NCBI GenBank assembly: GCA_022266195.1
Contig: WHVY01000001.1
Coordinates: forward strand, 8,804,001-8,868,000
Length of the DNA stretch: 64,000 nucleotides
Reading direction: 5' to 3'
DNA from: Tetranychus cinnabarinus
Taxonomy: Eukaryota; Arthropoda; Arachnida; Trombidiformes; Tetranychidae
Under the pieces are notes generated by a model, which was given only the letters and a program-made list of their open reading frames with translations, did not search any database and was not told where the DNA came from. The stretch's first letter is position 1, and every line of letters begins with the position of its first letter. This document shows, piece by piece, positions 36,101 through 44,669 of the stretch. The position numbers were made by a program, and so were the translations under genes.

Positions 36101-36522
36101 AGAACGCTGCACAAACTTGTGGTAACAGAATTACCTCTGCACTTCTCTACGATTTTTGCGAAGGAGTAAGATTTGGAATTGTTAAATGGCCAGAGGAATG
36201 GAAACGGAATCCTCGTAAAATCAAAATTCCTGAATTCAATGAAAATTGTGTTCTACCTTCGAAATATATCATGAAGAAGAAGAATGAAATGGCTAAACCA
36301 GATTATCGTCGAGCTCAGAGAGGAAAAGAAACGATGCCTACACCTCAATCAAGATCTCATCAATTGTATTCAATGTTAAAAGGAAAGAGATCAAGTTCCT
36401 CAGCATCCTCATCCTCATCACCTCCTAAGAATTTAAAGCCATTGGAAAAGCCATGCAGTTCGAAAAGTTTGCCTAACGAAGATGAAGTTGATTCCGAAGA
36501 TCCTTTCTCTACATCAAAATGA
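27172..36522 (+). CDS. fused Gag-Pol polyprotein with RING/TRAF-type fingers and a pseudo-exonuclease at the C-terminus (3116 residues)
   Basis: One frame encodes the whole element. Gag ends with a CCHC knuckle at 459-472 (CYNCGRNGHTSNVC). The protease active site is DTGA 608-611. RT has LPMGLACAPF and YFDD 1027-1030. RNase H starts near D1176 and runs to about 1305. The integrase zinc site is H1444, H1451, C1478, C1481, with catalytic D1513, D1572 and E1608 (DD35E) and a GPY motif at 1738-1740. About 1300 residues follow: a low-complexity linker; a RING-like cluster C2418, C2421, C2431, C2434, C2439, C2442, C2466, C2471; a TRAF-type finger C2502-x4-C2507-x11-H2519-x3-C2523; and at about 2800-2965 a fold aligning with REXO4/ISG20 DEDDh exonucleases (IHNHL 2888-2892, HSPVVEA 2944-2950) that lacks the catalytic acids. 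The tail is Ser-rich. The ATG at 27172 lies in the LTR; a second in-frame ATG is at 27193. No frameshift or stop separates gag from pol, so processing must rest on the protease. Confidence 0.93.
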   Translation: MNNFSFQMATSAGLPECPDSSDYCFALDEVEGDGIGETVTMTLKVMDIETIKVFLRKWGIKFISNAEIIKKKFFDAVQTILLLNGVANASQELMESTMVGDVIEDMPSWLTELREKNISESDIREIIVKVGPDPPTMVLNTEAMIEKLKVSSPAKRLMVNMISKWNRAELNPVTVKPNLNFNDLMRDSEGNDGDEVFQQPSISNTQRRSNDEHRVRIEDRNPPNADLSQSYADDSRRVGNDNPRLSIGAVSSDRVKPKLPKLPNFVEGMDAWGWLQTVKRQLSLERCHDDDKLYVLQKAMAYEFLPIAKKLDEESHSSTSYIQALELALRNPACISQATSEFHKFKWSFDMPPIEFIRKLEQMVLKVKGEPSPTEFIQDILIRVPAELKDTLIRTRSVSNIDDLTAAMVNEYNIELRKREEKTKESKAVKSVPFKRDDKVEKKDESRNNSYAGKQPLRCYNCGRNGHTSNVCRQPRRVKSDSGNQSKSNEKFTPANLRMANAPTFGQGASTSGSTPVAKESNNFIDEGLNKSKIVYANEQLARAPDASDLVFMVNERTDKVKSVEKVDKPKVELITRIDESITNFPKVRLNIHYPDKKFIRIGDVLLDTGACTSCIDYTLSRQLQAYILSSNVAVRGIIADTFQAVEGAAYAILKHPKMKTSKIIKFQVMRNLEPVMVLGNRFADVFYVGMLNHGGCYQVNVKENPESEWHNNELMFRFCTPEESFKLVDKPEVPSVSSVQQKQSFLDSLNLSFPPWSEANEDSNPPEVAVKQDVPKEVKQVQQDVETKSFIKEFVMYQEFDNIIPMYLKMEQPEMSLAERLSNRMDPNLSSDQRSELLNVLMNYTEVFSQNKADLGLVPWEKWPIKIDIGDNAVPYQRPYPCTIEKRKEYQKIIADLLNNDIIEPSEAEGGSPALLIGKPDGSFRLLNDLRAVNRLTKVIFHPMPRVDDCLEAIRGASYFNMFDLYQGYFQIEIPPSERGKTVFVTPDGKYQYKRLPMGLACAPFEFQRLMNTVLHGLNYTECLGYFDDIPVIGKTWNELLTNTELVLERLRDWNLKIKTDKCKFGVTELLLLGHLVNGEGIRPDPSKVTALKRLPYPNSVRQLQSQLGCYNYFSRYIPNYSKLAAPLYRLVSKERKFKMLKQDHEALDNLKASLIETTLLVHFNPELRKKLSVDASDVAVGGILLQEDADQSLPEGCESLRDIPIENVKHWKPLYFFSQKLAKHQESYSVSEKECLAVLIAIKKFRHYLDGDEFLVETDHHALCQLPKLKFKNQRMERWTIILSSYKFKVVYTKGETHGPDCLSRYQNEWEHRKLLDPEADYIENLFLIDLKSIDSDKVSEQLNESEIHSVKTCESTIQRSFNNVYHYQTNENWKVDLVNEQKSDEKINKIIEELTTNPESTLHEKFVFINNLLFRKPTVGHDVNRVVINEKVLKKLFEDEHSSPLGGHFGVEKTYLQLSRRFWMNFLYEKVKELCANCVICYLSKSNNCTYAEPGLKPIPHSVLDRLEMDAQGPITYKQGAKKVILVLIDTLTRFVYAKLFANQNSENVVKFLDEYFSLFGFPSIIQTDRGRNFLSGEVENHLKQIGIVHEVSNSYHPQSQGTVERVNRTIAERLRSSIMDKDDVNLKQSLEDAVMAINASVHKVTRFSPYYLVFGRHQKKPIDIQLELEVNNGPSIELCRKLARERLLKQQLYYQERLKSSTKRNPFKSGDLCYVKNSAPSIGTTKKLVNKFFGPYIVIGVRHGSALLLNPQNKERFTANLELTKPHVGKIPEQLANLRNTIINAENETSSNDENFAIEDNASTSFINQSMNQQQLSDEDWNPPENQVNDDNVNSSCANLSLNVNLNDNSDVNSSESEAETIAADEWILDFDQVNQFKTKKKKRKVYQTANREIMKNNVISDNNNDQSRPTTRARKIYSVNLISIKFLKDKDFERSAKTPLAFNRATNSNSPLQLQRAIRGVTPSLTFLPPLSLCDNLVNLLFIDSNQFQLSSDFNLILEFFVFKSEFKFSVQFNLLTLCSENLVKLSELIVNLIQFENSTLSFLRPVSSSSSFLKLKFQSFKTLDSPLIDSLSNLINFCDQFGIEILCKGENLLNLVPIRMSVHGENDNSNDSFTSIVSSTTFGLDLMERLAEIDRNPRAPEPELPVVDLESEPPLIPLFDQLAEPEVKTEPSEDLNLPTSSVNETDCGKIPVRSVPEVELKQVKFAPDVEVRSRTSSVSSKSSKSDDVKITIDQSQVKEKPIKVNWPTFSYPDRVCKEKFWERNQREKFNRMMIPNPLPHRTEFGLKRFERPEPVNFDQLEEEVDHSPYPPPDRNQGRRNCEFPAPVPPPDSSYPTHMQYEFLEKAKESVIHDIEQAEADKSWFGLFIKEKIQFNVLETDLSNVKFDSLRKGLPASHVVHADLTRLKDLVVCNLCEQIAINPKICSNCSKTYCFGCIRWLQSLPQDLDLPKIDSLDSFMCIYQRCVIGAEKNGYPKYSEIDNLEVKKFFEEAIYKCHRKFCTSQLIRHNLLYHLQTCRLGPVDFQFDKTLQIVSFVSGPIRDELNKKPMRITSLLPAHLKKQQPHLTHEQDWAQRAMIWGFLIKSYKVGDITPLQMRAQANFGNSYWNNLERQRDPTAPLCEKEEFALKLGFPSVSKVPIPDVPRRWPTTRCSTVPHYLLRDSINWKRWFHYQNADNDDASSISTTSSMVLYALDIEDPKSPFIRINPFERLAPAEVEQAEDCLIEHFPCCFNYAAKYKEPKQSTKPDTIAAVERRKRRLAIAFENRPKANIPPLLEEQVQVLNEVSSNCEDKHLIFSINMFCCGINEWGKVRPRPCWVVIVDGNLDVVYETFVRYREADQMDSQFHGLTLADLKNARNLNTVRDQVTRFLVCAKKIVGYGIHNHLINLGLTRKEIGVLKHKFRDITNFYSPYLEHPMNLHAIAFLWFTGYVLPETVHSPVVEAITAMRLYLLQWMEIEKSANLHEVIHNENAAQTCGNRITSALLYDFCEGVRFGIVKWPEEWKRNPRKIKIPEFNENCVLPSKYIMKKKNEMAKPDYRRAQRGKETMPTPQSRSHQLYSMLKGKRSSSSASSSSSPPKNLKPLEKPCSSKSLPNEDEVDSEDPFSTSK
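27194..27211 (+). other. primer binding site (tRNA-Arg-like)
   Basis: TGGCGACCTCGGCAGGAT begins two bases after the LTR end. The first eight bases and the CAGGAT block match the complement of an arginine tRNA 3' end as used by 412/mdg1-type elements (from memory). The other LTR element in the window has a very similar site at 43581. The site is also translated as part of the gag frame. Confidence 0.7.
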
Positions 36523-36907
36523 ATCTGAAATTCATCTTAGGGATCTTAGTCAAAGGGTGCGGATATGAAGGGTAGAGTTACCCAAGATAAATTTAATTTC
36601 ATTTTGCTTGGATCAAGATAAAGTATTTCAGATACTTGAGATCCATATCTTTCATTTTGTAATTTTTCATTAATCCCTTTTGTTTGTTGTTTAAGATTGT
36701 CAATGGAGACAACAGTTTCCTTTCTTTCCTTTCTTTTCCTTTTCCTTACATTTCAGGTTTACAAACCTTTAACTTCCTTCCGTTAACAAACAGTATATAA
36801 CCCATTGGTTTTTCTCATTAATTTATGTTCAATTTATGGTCTTCTTATGTTCATTTTTGTGATTAATTTGATGTTCTCATAAATCTGTTCATCAAAGTTC
36901 TGATTTA
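36523..36907. other. 3' untranslated part of the retrotransposon
   Basis: Non-coding DNA between the stop codon and the 3' LTR. Pyrimidine-rich around 36720-36760. I do not see a clear polypurine tract next to the LTR. Confidence 0.5.
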
Positions 36908-37424
36908 ATTAATCTCTGTTTAAAGTATTTCTGATACTATCAAGTTGAACCTTAGTTCCTTTTCTCATGTTTAATTAAAGTATTTCTAATAGTTGAAATC
37001 TTGTCTCTTTGAGTCTCAGTACTCTTATTCATCTAAATTTGGTAATTTGTCCAAAGTGCTTTTCGACTCTTAGTTGTGCCTTGCTGTCCTAATTAGCTAT
37101 TCCAAGCTCATCGGTAAAAGTATTCAAATACTTAACTCAACTCATCGTGTTAAGCTTAAATAAGCTAGAGTTCAAGTCGTGTGTCTAAGACATTGACCAG
37201 ATTAGTTTCCGGTTACATTGGTTAAGACTTTGGTTAACTCTGTTTGAGTTGTGGTCAGTAAAGGATTGTAATCCTAAAGTAAACTTACTACTAACAGTTC
37301 GAGTGATCCTAAAAGAACCTGAAATTCAGGATTTGGAAGGCTGAAGAATCTTCTGATTGTGTTAATTGTTTGAATTGGAATTCAACTTTAATTTAATTCA
37401 ATAAATGAATAACTTTTCCTTTCA
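36908..37424 (+). repeat. 3' LTR of the 10.7-kb retrotransposon
   Basis: Same 517 bases as 26675-27191 apart from a T for C near its start and the first base. Followed by the AGTG duplication at 37425. Confidence 0.92.
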
Positions 37425-37428
37425 AGTG

Positions 37429-39535
37429 AATTAGAATAACAAAAAAAGTTGAAAAATGAAACCTGTAAAGCTTTGCTTTCAAAAAGACACTTGACAATTA
37501 GCTTATTCATCAGAAGAAGACAAGAGCAAAAAAGATCGTTTTAATGATTTTCTATTCAAAGAAATTCTAAAAGAAATTTTCAAGACTCAAAGAAAGTCTC
37601 ACCTAACTCGTGCCACTTGCAATTGAATTATTTTTATTTCGAGTTTCGACAAAATTTTGACCATTCAGCACATTAAGCTTGGAGCATTTCACACGAAAAG
37701 TAGACTAATTTTGATAAAATTTTGCAAAGGAATTTACATGATTCATAAATTCAGTAGAATCTGATTTCTGTAAATTTTAAGAAAAATTGTTCCATGTTTT
37801 ATCGATTTCTCGTCATTTTCGATGAGTATTTAACTGTCCATTTTTGCCAGTGAAGTTGAGACTGATTAGAAAAAAGTTGATGGATTAATGATTTTTAATT
37901 ACAAGATGAAAAGAGAAAAAATTGATGAAACTTGGATATAAAAATACTCTCATTGAGCTAATAAGGTTGTAAAGGTGAACCCAAGATGAAGATGAGAATG
38001 ATGAATAAAGAAATTTTGTTTTCCAATTGAAGAGTAATAAGCGAAATGATAAGGTAACACGATGAGGAAAAGAATCATGTTTGAAATGTGAACAGAATTC
38101 TGAATGATTATGATGAAAATTGAGTGAAGCCAAAATTTAAAAAAAAGTGTAGAAAGAAAAGGAAAAGAGAGAAAAAAAGGAAATTCAGTAAAATGATGTA
38201 AATGGATGATGATGATGAGAAAGCAAAAGGTTATTCATCATTTATAACATTGCGAGTGTTCCAGCTTTACCCATCTTGGCGAGTTGCAACACAACACAAA
38301 AAAGGGAAAAGTTGAAGAATCACAAACTCACATTTATCATGAAAATTCACAACTTTGTCTGTCAGCAAAAGGTTCATCCATTTCGAGATGTTAACTCGTT
38401 CAACATGACGATTTGTTTGTAAAGACTGAAGAGTAGTCAAGAGAAGGAAGAAAAAAGTTTTGTTATAACTTTTTTTGTCCGTCACTTTTCACTGAATTTA
38501 TCATTCATTTTGCAGCAAAATTTGAGTCTCTTTGCTCTTCTTCATTCAAATTATCAACAGAAAATATTCAAATGCAGAAAAGAGCTGAAAAAGGCTGGAG
38601 TAAAGTTCATGAAATGTGAATGGATAACAAAATCTTTATTCAAACTTTTTATTCATTTTTATCATTTTCTCTTCATTCTTGTTATAATAATTGATTTTAC
38701 AACAATTTCATCGACTCTTTTCTTGTTATTGGCATTTAATCAAAGTTTTACAGCTTTCGTTGCAATCAATAGATCGTTGCTGTTAGCTCATGTTATCTCA
38801 TCGATGCAACTCTGAATATCTGTTATTAATAATATTATTGTGATTGTTAACATTTGAAACTTTTCTTTTTTTCATTTTTTTCTTTGCATTTTCTATTCAA
38901 GTGAAAAGTTGTTTTTTTTGCTGCGAAAAAAAAACTCTTTACACATTGTATTAAAAGAATGAACTTTTATCATGACAAATTGAAGCTTTGTTAACTAAAA
39001 ACTTTCAACTTACTGAGACAGTTTTCATCAGATTTTATCAACTTTTTTCTTCATCAGCTTTTTTTGCTCTTTGTTTTCTTGCTTCTTTTTCTTCTGCAAG
39101 AAAAGATGAGAATAACAAAATCAGTGAAAGGCAAAAGGCAGGATTGATGGAAATGAAATTTTGAATAATGATAGTCAAGTGAGCTTTGTTGTGATTCTGA
39201 ACAAGAGGAACAATAAGGCAAATAATTTGATTCTGGGTCAGTTGATTGATCCAACTTGTCAAAATTTGCCTTCCATTCATTCAATGGTTGTCGTTACAAT
39301 TTTAGAGTCAAAGTTAAGTTTTGAAATCTTATCAATTCCATGTTCAATGTTTCCATTTAAATAATCAATTTACTGTTTCTCAATTTTTTGCTGAACACCA
39401 TGAAATCAATGTTTCAATGAAACTACATAGAACATTTTTTTCAATTTAAAATTTGTCTCTATAAGACCCTGTGAATGTACCTAATTATGAGTGATAAAAT
39501 GACATTCAACTTTAGCACTCGAATTTTCATCTCAC
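37429..39535. other. intergenic, nothing identified
   Basis: AT-rich DNA with many short frames on both strands and no domain, repeat or splice-supported exon. Confidence 0.55.
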
Positions 39536-39661
39536 AAAAGTTTTGACAGCACGAATAGTGCGAAACAGTGCTTGCATATCATCCGATTCCCTGCTCCAAC
39601 CAAAACTATTAAATCCAAAGGCTGTCCATAAGGATTGAGTTCTTAAGTTATTTTCATCTCG
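39536..39661 (-). pseudogene. orphan exon-like sequence of 42 codons
   Basis: On the minus strand the sequence between TTTCATGTAG (acceptor-like, ending at 39662) and GTGAGA (donor-like, from 39535) is open for exactly 42 codons and reads naturally (contains TQSLWTAFGFNSFGWSRESD). Further upstream on the same strand (39700-39880) are broken pieces such as LHVKKGKGFATANL. I do not recognise the family. It is probably a decayed gene fragment. Confidence 0.3.
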
Positions 39662-40084
39662 CTACATGAAAAAAGATCAACGTTTGTGATGAATATTCAT
39701 TAAGGATTATAAATTTGCAGTTGCAAATCCTTTCCCTTTTTTAACATGAAGTGTGCGATTGATCTCAGGTAAAATAGAAACAAGACTCCAAAGGTTTATC
39801 CAGGGCATACTTCACATGACGAATGTGCTTAAACTTGAAGCACCTAATTGAATGAAATTATTTGTTGCCTTCATAAAACAAAGAACCTCAAGTTTATTTT
39901 GTGAGATGCTCAACTAGTGATAACCAAGAAAATAGAACTTTTTAATCTTCTGGAAATGAGATATTTTGATATTTCTTGATATTTCTTTAACATTTCGTAC
40001 TGAAAACAGATGAAAAGGCAACAGAACTGAAATAAAAGTACAAAAAATATCCTTTTGAGCTAAGAATTGGAACTTAGTCAGATT

Positions 40085-40120
40085 TGAGGGGCATGAAAAC
40101 TGAGTTAGTAGTACTGTGCT
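40085..40120. repeat. repeat family B, copy 2, left piece
   Basis: AGGGGCATGAAAACTGAGTT... matches 7655-7685 of copy 1. The family continues at 49437, on the far side of the inserted 9.3-kb element. Confidence 0.55.
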
Positions 40121-40136
40121 AGAAATACACTTATAT

Positions 40137-40430
40137 AAATTTTTTATAACACTACTGGACTCAATAGTAATAGAAATACACAAGATACTCACAATATCTG
40201 AATTGTCGAAGCAAATTGATAGATGAAAAACATAAATGCACAATGAAAACCAATGATTTTAAGAATGAGATTAACGAAATAAAGTAATCTGAATCAAACT
40301 TTTGAAAACAATTGCAAAATTAAAGCAATGATTTCAAACAATGAGACTAACCCAACTCAACTAATTTCAATTAGACTTTCGGAAGTAATTGTACAATTAA
40401 ATGAATTATTTCAGACAATGTGGTTAAACT
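40137..40430 (+). repeat. left terminal inverted repeat
   Basis: Pairs with 49150-49436. A 110-bp piece (about 40238-40350) is repeated a third time, in direct orientation, at 43065-43176. Confidence 0.85.
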
Positions 40431-41339
40431 AAATAAACCAATCACAAACGGACTGCGAGTACTTTGTTTTCGGGAGTAACAGACGGATCAACTATTGAAT
40501 TTGGCATCACTTTTACTCAAATGGTCTTAGGTGATAATTTTTCAAATATCAAGGAAACCAGGTGGTATGTAAATACCGTCAAAAGAATTGATTCCAGTTA
40601 GACTTCGATCAGCAATTATTTGTTATTATAGTGATACTTGACTGTTACTGGTTGCTGATAACGGTATACTGCGTGATTCCTTAAATGAACTTTCCCTCTA
40701 ATTATTTTGCAAGTTTCCTTTGGGTGTGTCATTTACTGAAAACCTAACTGTTTACTATTGCTGATCTAGGATCAATAAAAATAATAAACAATTTTTTATT
40801 CCTGATAACTTGTTTTATCGATAGTACAAGTTTCATGGTTTGTTTATTTTAAATGTAAAGTAGGGATGATTGAAACGAAAATAAAATGATTGTGACTGAA
40901 AATGAAACGCTTAAGTTAATTGCCATAAGCTAATTAGTTCTTAAGCAGTTAATGTATGATTCTTGAAGAATTTTGGTAATTATTTGTGGTAAGCAGTTAA
41001 ATCTACGATTTTAATTACTGCGTTTTTGCGTTATTATTTTAAGTGAACTAATTGATTTACGAATAATTTTAGAATAATAGACACACAAAGTTAAAATTGG
41101 TGCAAGTTGGAAAAGGCTTGTTATTAATTTTGAATTGCGAAGTTCTTTCGATTTGGATAAACAAACTAAACTTAGATGAATAGATAAATAATTTGGCTTG
41201 GTTAAATACCTTTTTAAGTTTATGATGAAAATTCATCGCAATAACATACAATTAATTGATTATCTCTAACAGGCTTTGTACATCAAGCACAGACAATCTT
41301 TTAAATCTAAGATTTGAGAAATGACCGAATTACAGCCTA

Positions 41340-41690
41340 ATAAAATGTTCCGTATTAGTTTTATTTTTATCAAATAAAATCTCAAATAATCTGTTTAATT
41401 TTTTCTGAGTTATTCCAGTCTGTAATAAGCAATTCATTAATTTGATTTGTTCAACCGTAAATACATCCATTATATTAAACTTAAACTATGACAGAGAAAT
41501 CAAATGATGAAGTAGAACTAGGTTCTAACCATCATAATTAATGACTGTGCACCTTCAGTGTCTAATTTCGTTCTTGCGATTAAAAACATATAATACTGTA
41601 ATCTATTACTGTTTTATTGTTATAATGATAAAACACTATAACTGGTTGATGATTGACGTACCAAGGGTGAATTCTTAATGCAGTGCTTAT
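41340..41690 (-). repeat. repeat family C, copy in the left arm
   Basis: A minus-strand frame opens MDVFTVEQIKLMNCLLQTGI near 41471 and ends at TAG near 41335. Upstream of it on the same strand is QPVIVFYHYNNKTV. The same two blocks occur at 14840-15070 and 16960-17205. The coding potential is real-looking but unidentified. Confidence 0.55.
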
Positions 41691-42270
41691 TGGTTTAATT
41701 TCTATAATATGATTGTCTTTAGTCATTTAAATTGTTTGCAGAACTTATGGTTGTGCAATAAGCGAACTAGGTTCAGTTAGGTTGATTGATTAGGTTAGCG
41801 ACTGTATGCAACAATAGAAGGCAGTAAATTCCCTAAAAAATCTAAATCTGGCTTCAGTGAACTAGGTTGACTTGTTGAATAAAACTAATCACTAATTAAA
41901 GTAAAGTAGAACGGATTTGTCTATAATTAGTGAACTAGGTTCACTTTATAATCAATTTGATCAATAGTTTAGGTAGAATTAATGTTCGATAAATAATGAA
42001 CTAGGTTCAATCTTATAAATTTACGATTCTACTTTTAGTAAACGATGAATCCAAACAATAATGATAGAACTGGGTTCAATATTATTGATGAGATATTAAT
42101 ATTTTTTAAGTTTTGTGGTGGATTTACTCGAGAATACTGTGTTTATTTCGAAAGGCAATCTTTGAATAATGAATCAATGCAGCCCTTTTTGTATTGCCTT
42201 TCACGGTTAAACAGTTCATTAACAAAATGAATTGATCGAAAAATAACAATTAAAAGCGAACTGGGTTCAC
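41515..42270. repeat. array of GAACTAGGTTC-type motifs
   Basis: Starts at 41515, 41764, 41859, 41932, 41998, 42067 and 42258. Most read GAACTAGGTTCA; the last two read GAACTGGGTTCA. The middle copies are 66-95 bp apart with unrelated sequence between them. The motif is close to its own reverse complement (GAACCTAGTTC). Confidence 0.7.
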
Positions 42271-43064
42271 TATATTTGGTTGAATGAATGGTTGAAAGTC
42301 GAAATATATAAACTAGTGAGGCAAAATATGTTAAGCCTGAAGATATGCAGCTGAATGCTTTTGTTAGCGAATGCAAACAATATACAGATGTATAAAGAAA
42401 TACTTGCGTTCTGTGCCCAAACACTGATAGTTCAGTTAGTCCAAGAGTCAAAGAAAGAGATGACTAGAGATTGCATTTCCCAATAGCGAGTCAACGAAAT
42501 AACAGGACAACAGGACAGTTAGAACATTGAGAAAGAATCAGACAAACAGACCACAAAATGATGCGGATCACATCGGTTAAGAACTCAGTTGAATTTCACT
42601 ATATCTTGTTCAAGATTTAACTAGTTTGAACTAATCGTTTGTCGTTTTCTCAATGAGTGGAAAGGTATATCAAACCGTAATTAAATTAACAGAAATAATC
42701 ACTTAACAATTTAATAGTTGACCACAACGAGAAAAAACTTTTACTTAAGAAAAAATTAATTATTAAAAGAAATTAAGATAAAAAATCAGCTTCAATTTTA
42801 CTTTACTTACCTCACGAACGAGCAAAAACTACTGCGCTACCAGAGCAAAAAGGCATCTCCACCAATGCATTGAAACTCTTTTTTATGAGTATGCCTCGTA
42901 TTTTAAGCGCAAGCCTTTTTATATATTCTTAAATCAACTGGTTTTTACCATATGGATAAACATTACATGGTAATTAGGTTAAGCAATAAAAGTATCAATT
43001 ATAATTTACCAGTTTAACATAAACAATAACAGTGAAGTAAACATTATGAATCTATTTTCGTTAC

Positions 43065-43176
43065 ACAATGAAAACCGATAATTTTAACAATGAGGTTAAC
43101 GAAATAAAGTAATCTGAATCAAACTTTTGAAAACAATTGCAAAATTAAAGCAATGATTTCAAACAATAAGACTAAC
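43065..43176 (+). repeat. internal partial copy of the left terminal repeat
   Basis: Repeats about 40238-40350 in direct orientation with few differences (CACAATGAAAACC..., AAGTAATCTGAATC...). It lies just left of the LTR element's target site. Confidence 0.8.
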
Positions 43177-43196
43177 CCGTGTTTCACATTTGCTTG

Positions 43197-43576
43197 TGTA
43201 AAAGCCAACTCTTTTCCGCATCACCTATTCCCTCTTCCACCGATCTCACGTCCGTTTTCTTGCTCTTCTTCACCCTTCACTTCACTCCAATCTCACCGAC
43301 CTCACGTCTTCACCTTCCACCAACTTAATCTAACTGTTGTATTTGATACCTTTAACTTGTTACCCTTCATTTAACCTCTAAAACAAACCTTAATTAAGCC
43401 ATTGTAACCTGCGGTATTTCGTTCCTTTGTCCGTTATATTGACTGGAACGACTTAGAGATCAATTTCAACTCTTTTGGTATAAATACAGAGAGAAAATTG
43501 AATAGAATTGTAGTTTAAGTTTACCTTTTATTTAATAAACATTAAGTTTTTAACTTTTCAATTGTTTTGTTCAACA
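43197..43576 (+). repeat. 5' LTR of the 3.9-kb element
   Basis: TATAAATA at 43479-43486 and AATAAA at 43534-43539 are in the expected order for a promoter and polyadenylation signal. Bounded on the left by the GCTTG duplication. Confidence 0.9.
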
Positions 43577-43579
43577 ATT

Positions 43580-43597
43580 TTGGCGACCACGGTAGGA
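43580..43597 (+). other. primer binding site of the 3.9-kb element
   Basis: TGGCGACCACGGTAGGAT, three bases after the LTR. Nearly the same as the site of the 10.7-kb element, so both are inferred to use the same (arginine-type) tRNA primer. Confidence 0.65.
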
Positions 43598-43929
43598 TAC
43601 TGCCCAACTTAGTTCCCTTACTAGTTCCATCTTGACTCCTAACCTCAAACCCAGTACCATTTACCAACCTTTCACAAACCATTTGCCAACCGTTCACCAA
43701 TCATTCATCAGCCATTCACCAACAACAGCGAGCTGATAGTGAGACGAGCCAGCCATTGTTAACCTGCTAATCGATCACCATCTAGTTTGTAACCTCCATC
43801 ATCTAATCGTCTAATAAATGGAGTTTCATTCTGGTAAGTTGAATTGAGTTTGAAAACTTTTCCAAACCAACTCCTAACCTGCTAACTTTACCCAAATATA
43901 AAGCTTAAACCATCTCCTCAATCATTACA

Positions 43930-44520
43930 ATGCAACCCGAACCAACTGTTCCTTCCTTGCACGTTGTGCGTCAGCCTTGCGATCGACTGAAGATCTTCAA
44001 ACTCACGCCGTTATCCTGTGACGATGGCGAAGATCTTCTCGACTGGATAGAAGAATATGATACGACTGCTGATGCACACGGGTGGGATGATGTTATGAAA
44101 ATGAATAAACTCCCTCTGTATTTGAAAGGAACAGCCAGAAAATGGTACAATAATTGTGCTAAGCCAAGTTTACCATCAGCACCTAAAACCTACGCTAACT
44201 TGAAAATAGCTTTAGTTGAAGGACTCTGTCCAACAAATTATCGTAGCCTTTTAACACACAAATCAGCCAACTCGAAACAGAAAGAGAATCAGTCTGTGCA
44301 ATCTTATATTTACCTTATGATAGACGTTTGTCGAAGGATTGATCCGTTAATGTCTGAGGCTATCATGATGAGCTATATTCATGCTGGATTGCTCCCTAAA
44401 ATAGCTGAATCTTTAGACTTATTAAGCCCCACAGGAATAGATGATTTTCTCAAAAAGGCAATTATTGCTGAGAAATCATCTCATAGAAACAAAACACCAA
44501 AAAACACTGAGGAAAACTAA
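43930..44520 (+). CDS. Gag-like protein (retrotransposon gag domain), 196 residues
   Basis: Capsid-type protein with the retrotransposon-gag pattern: a WIEEYDTTADAHGWDD helix followed by LPLYLKGTARKWYNN. The frame ends TAA at 44518-44520 with no zinc knuckle, so nucleocapsid and all of protease, RT and RNase H are absent from the plus strand. Shortened compared with usual gag proteins. Probably a non-autonomous or deleted copy. Confidence 0.8.
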   Translation: MQPEPTVPSLHVVRQPCDRLKIFKLTPLSCDDGEDLLDWIEEYDTTADAHGWDDVMKMNKLPLYLKGTARKWYNNCAKPSLPSAPKTYANLKIALVEGLCPTNYRSLLTHKSANSKQKENQSVQSYIYLMIDVCRRIDPLMSEAIMMSYIHAGLLPKIAESLDLLSPTGIDDFLKKAIIAEKSSHRNKTPKNTEEN

Positions 44521-44669
44521 TTCGAGTTCTTTTTGATACCTTCTTCTCTCGCGATTCGTTGTCGCAAACAGCAAATCTTCTTCTATTTCCATCGTTGTAT
44601 CTTCTACTAAGATTTGGAACCTAATATAGCGGCGCAAAAGGACTGAAAGGGAATGATAACATAAAATGA

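Larger units (their letters stand above)
26675..37424 (+). mobile_element. intact Ty3/gypsy-type LTR retrotransposon, 10.7 kb
   Basis: Two 517-bp LTRs differ at one base I can see (C/T in the tenth to eleventh position of the repeat) and bracket one uninterrupted frame of 3116 codons. The 4-bp duplication AGTG occurs at 26671-26674 and again at 37425-37428. A primer binding site beginning TGGCGACC follows the 5' LTR directly. LTR near-identity and an open frame indicate a recent, possibly still mobile copy. The internal order is gag, protease, RT, RNase H, integrase, which is the Ty3/gypsy order. It differs from ordinary members by its single frame and the very long C-terminal extension. Confidence 0.95.
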
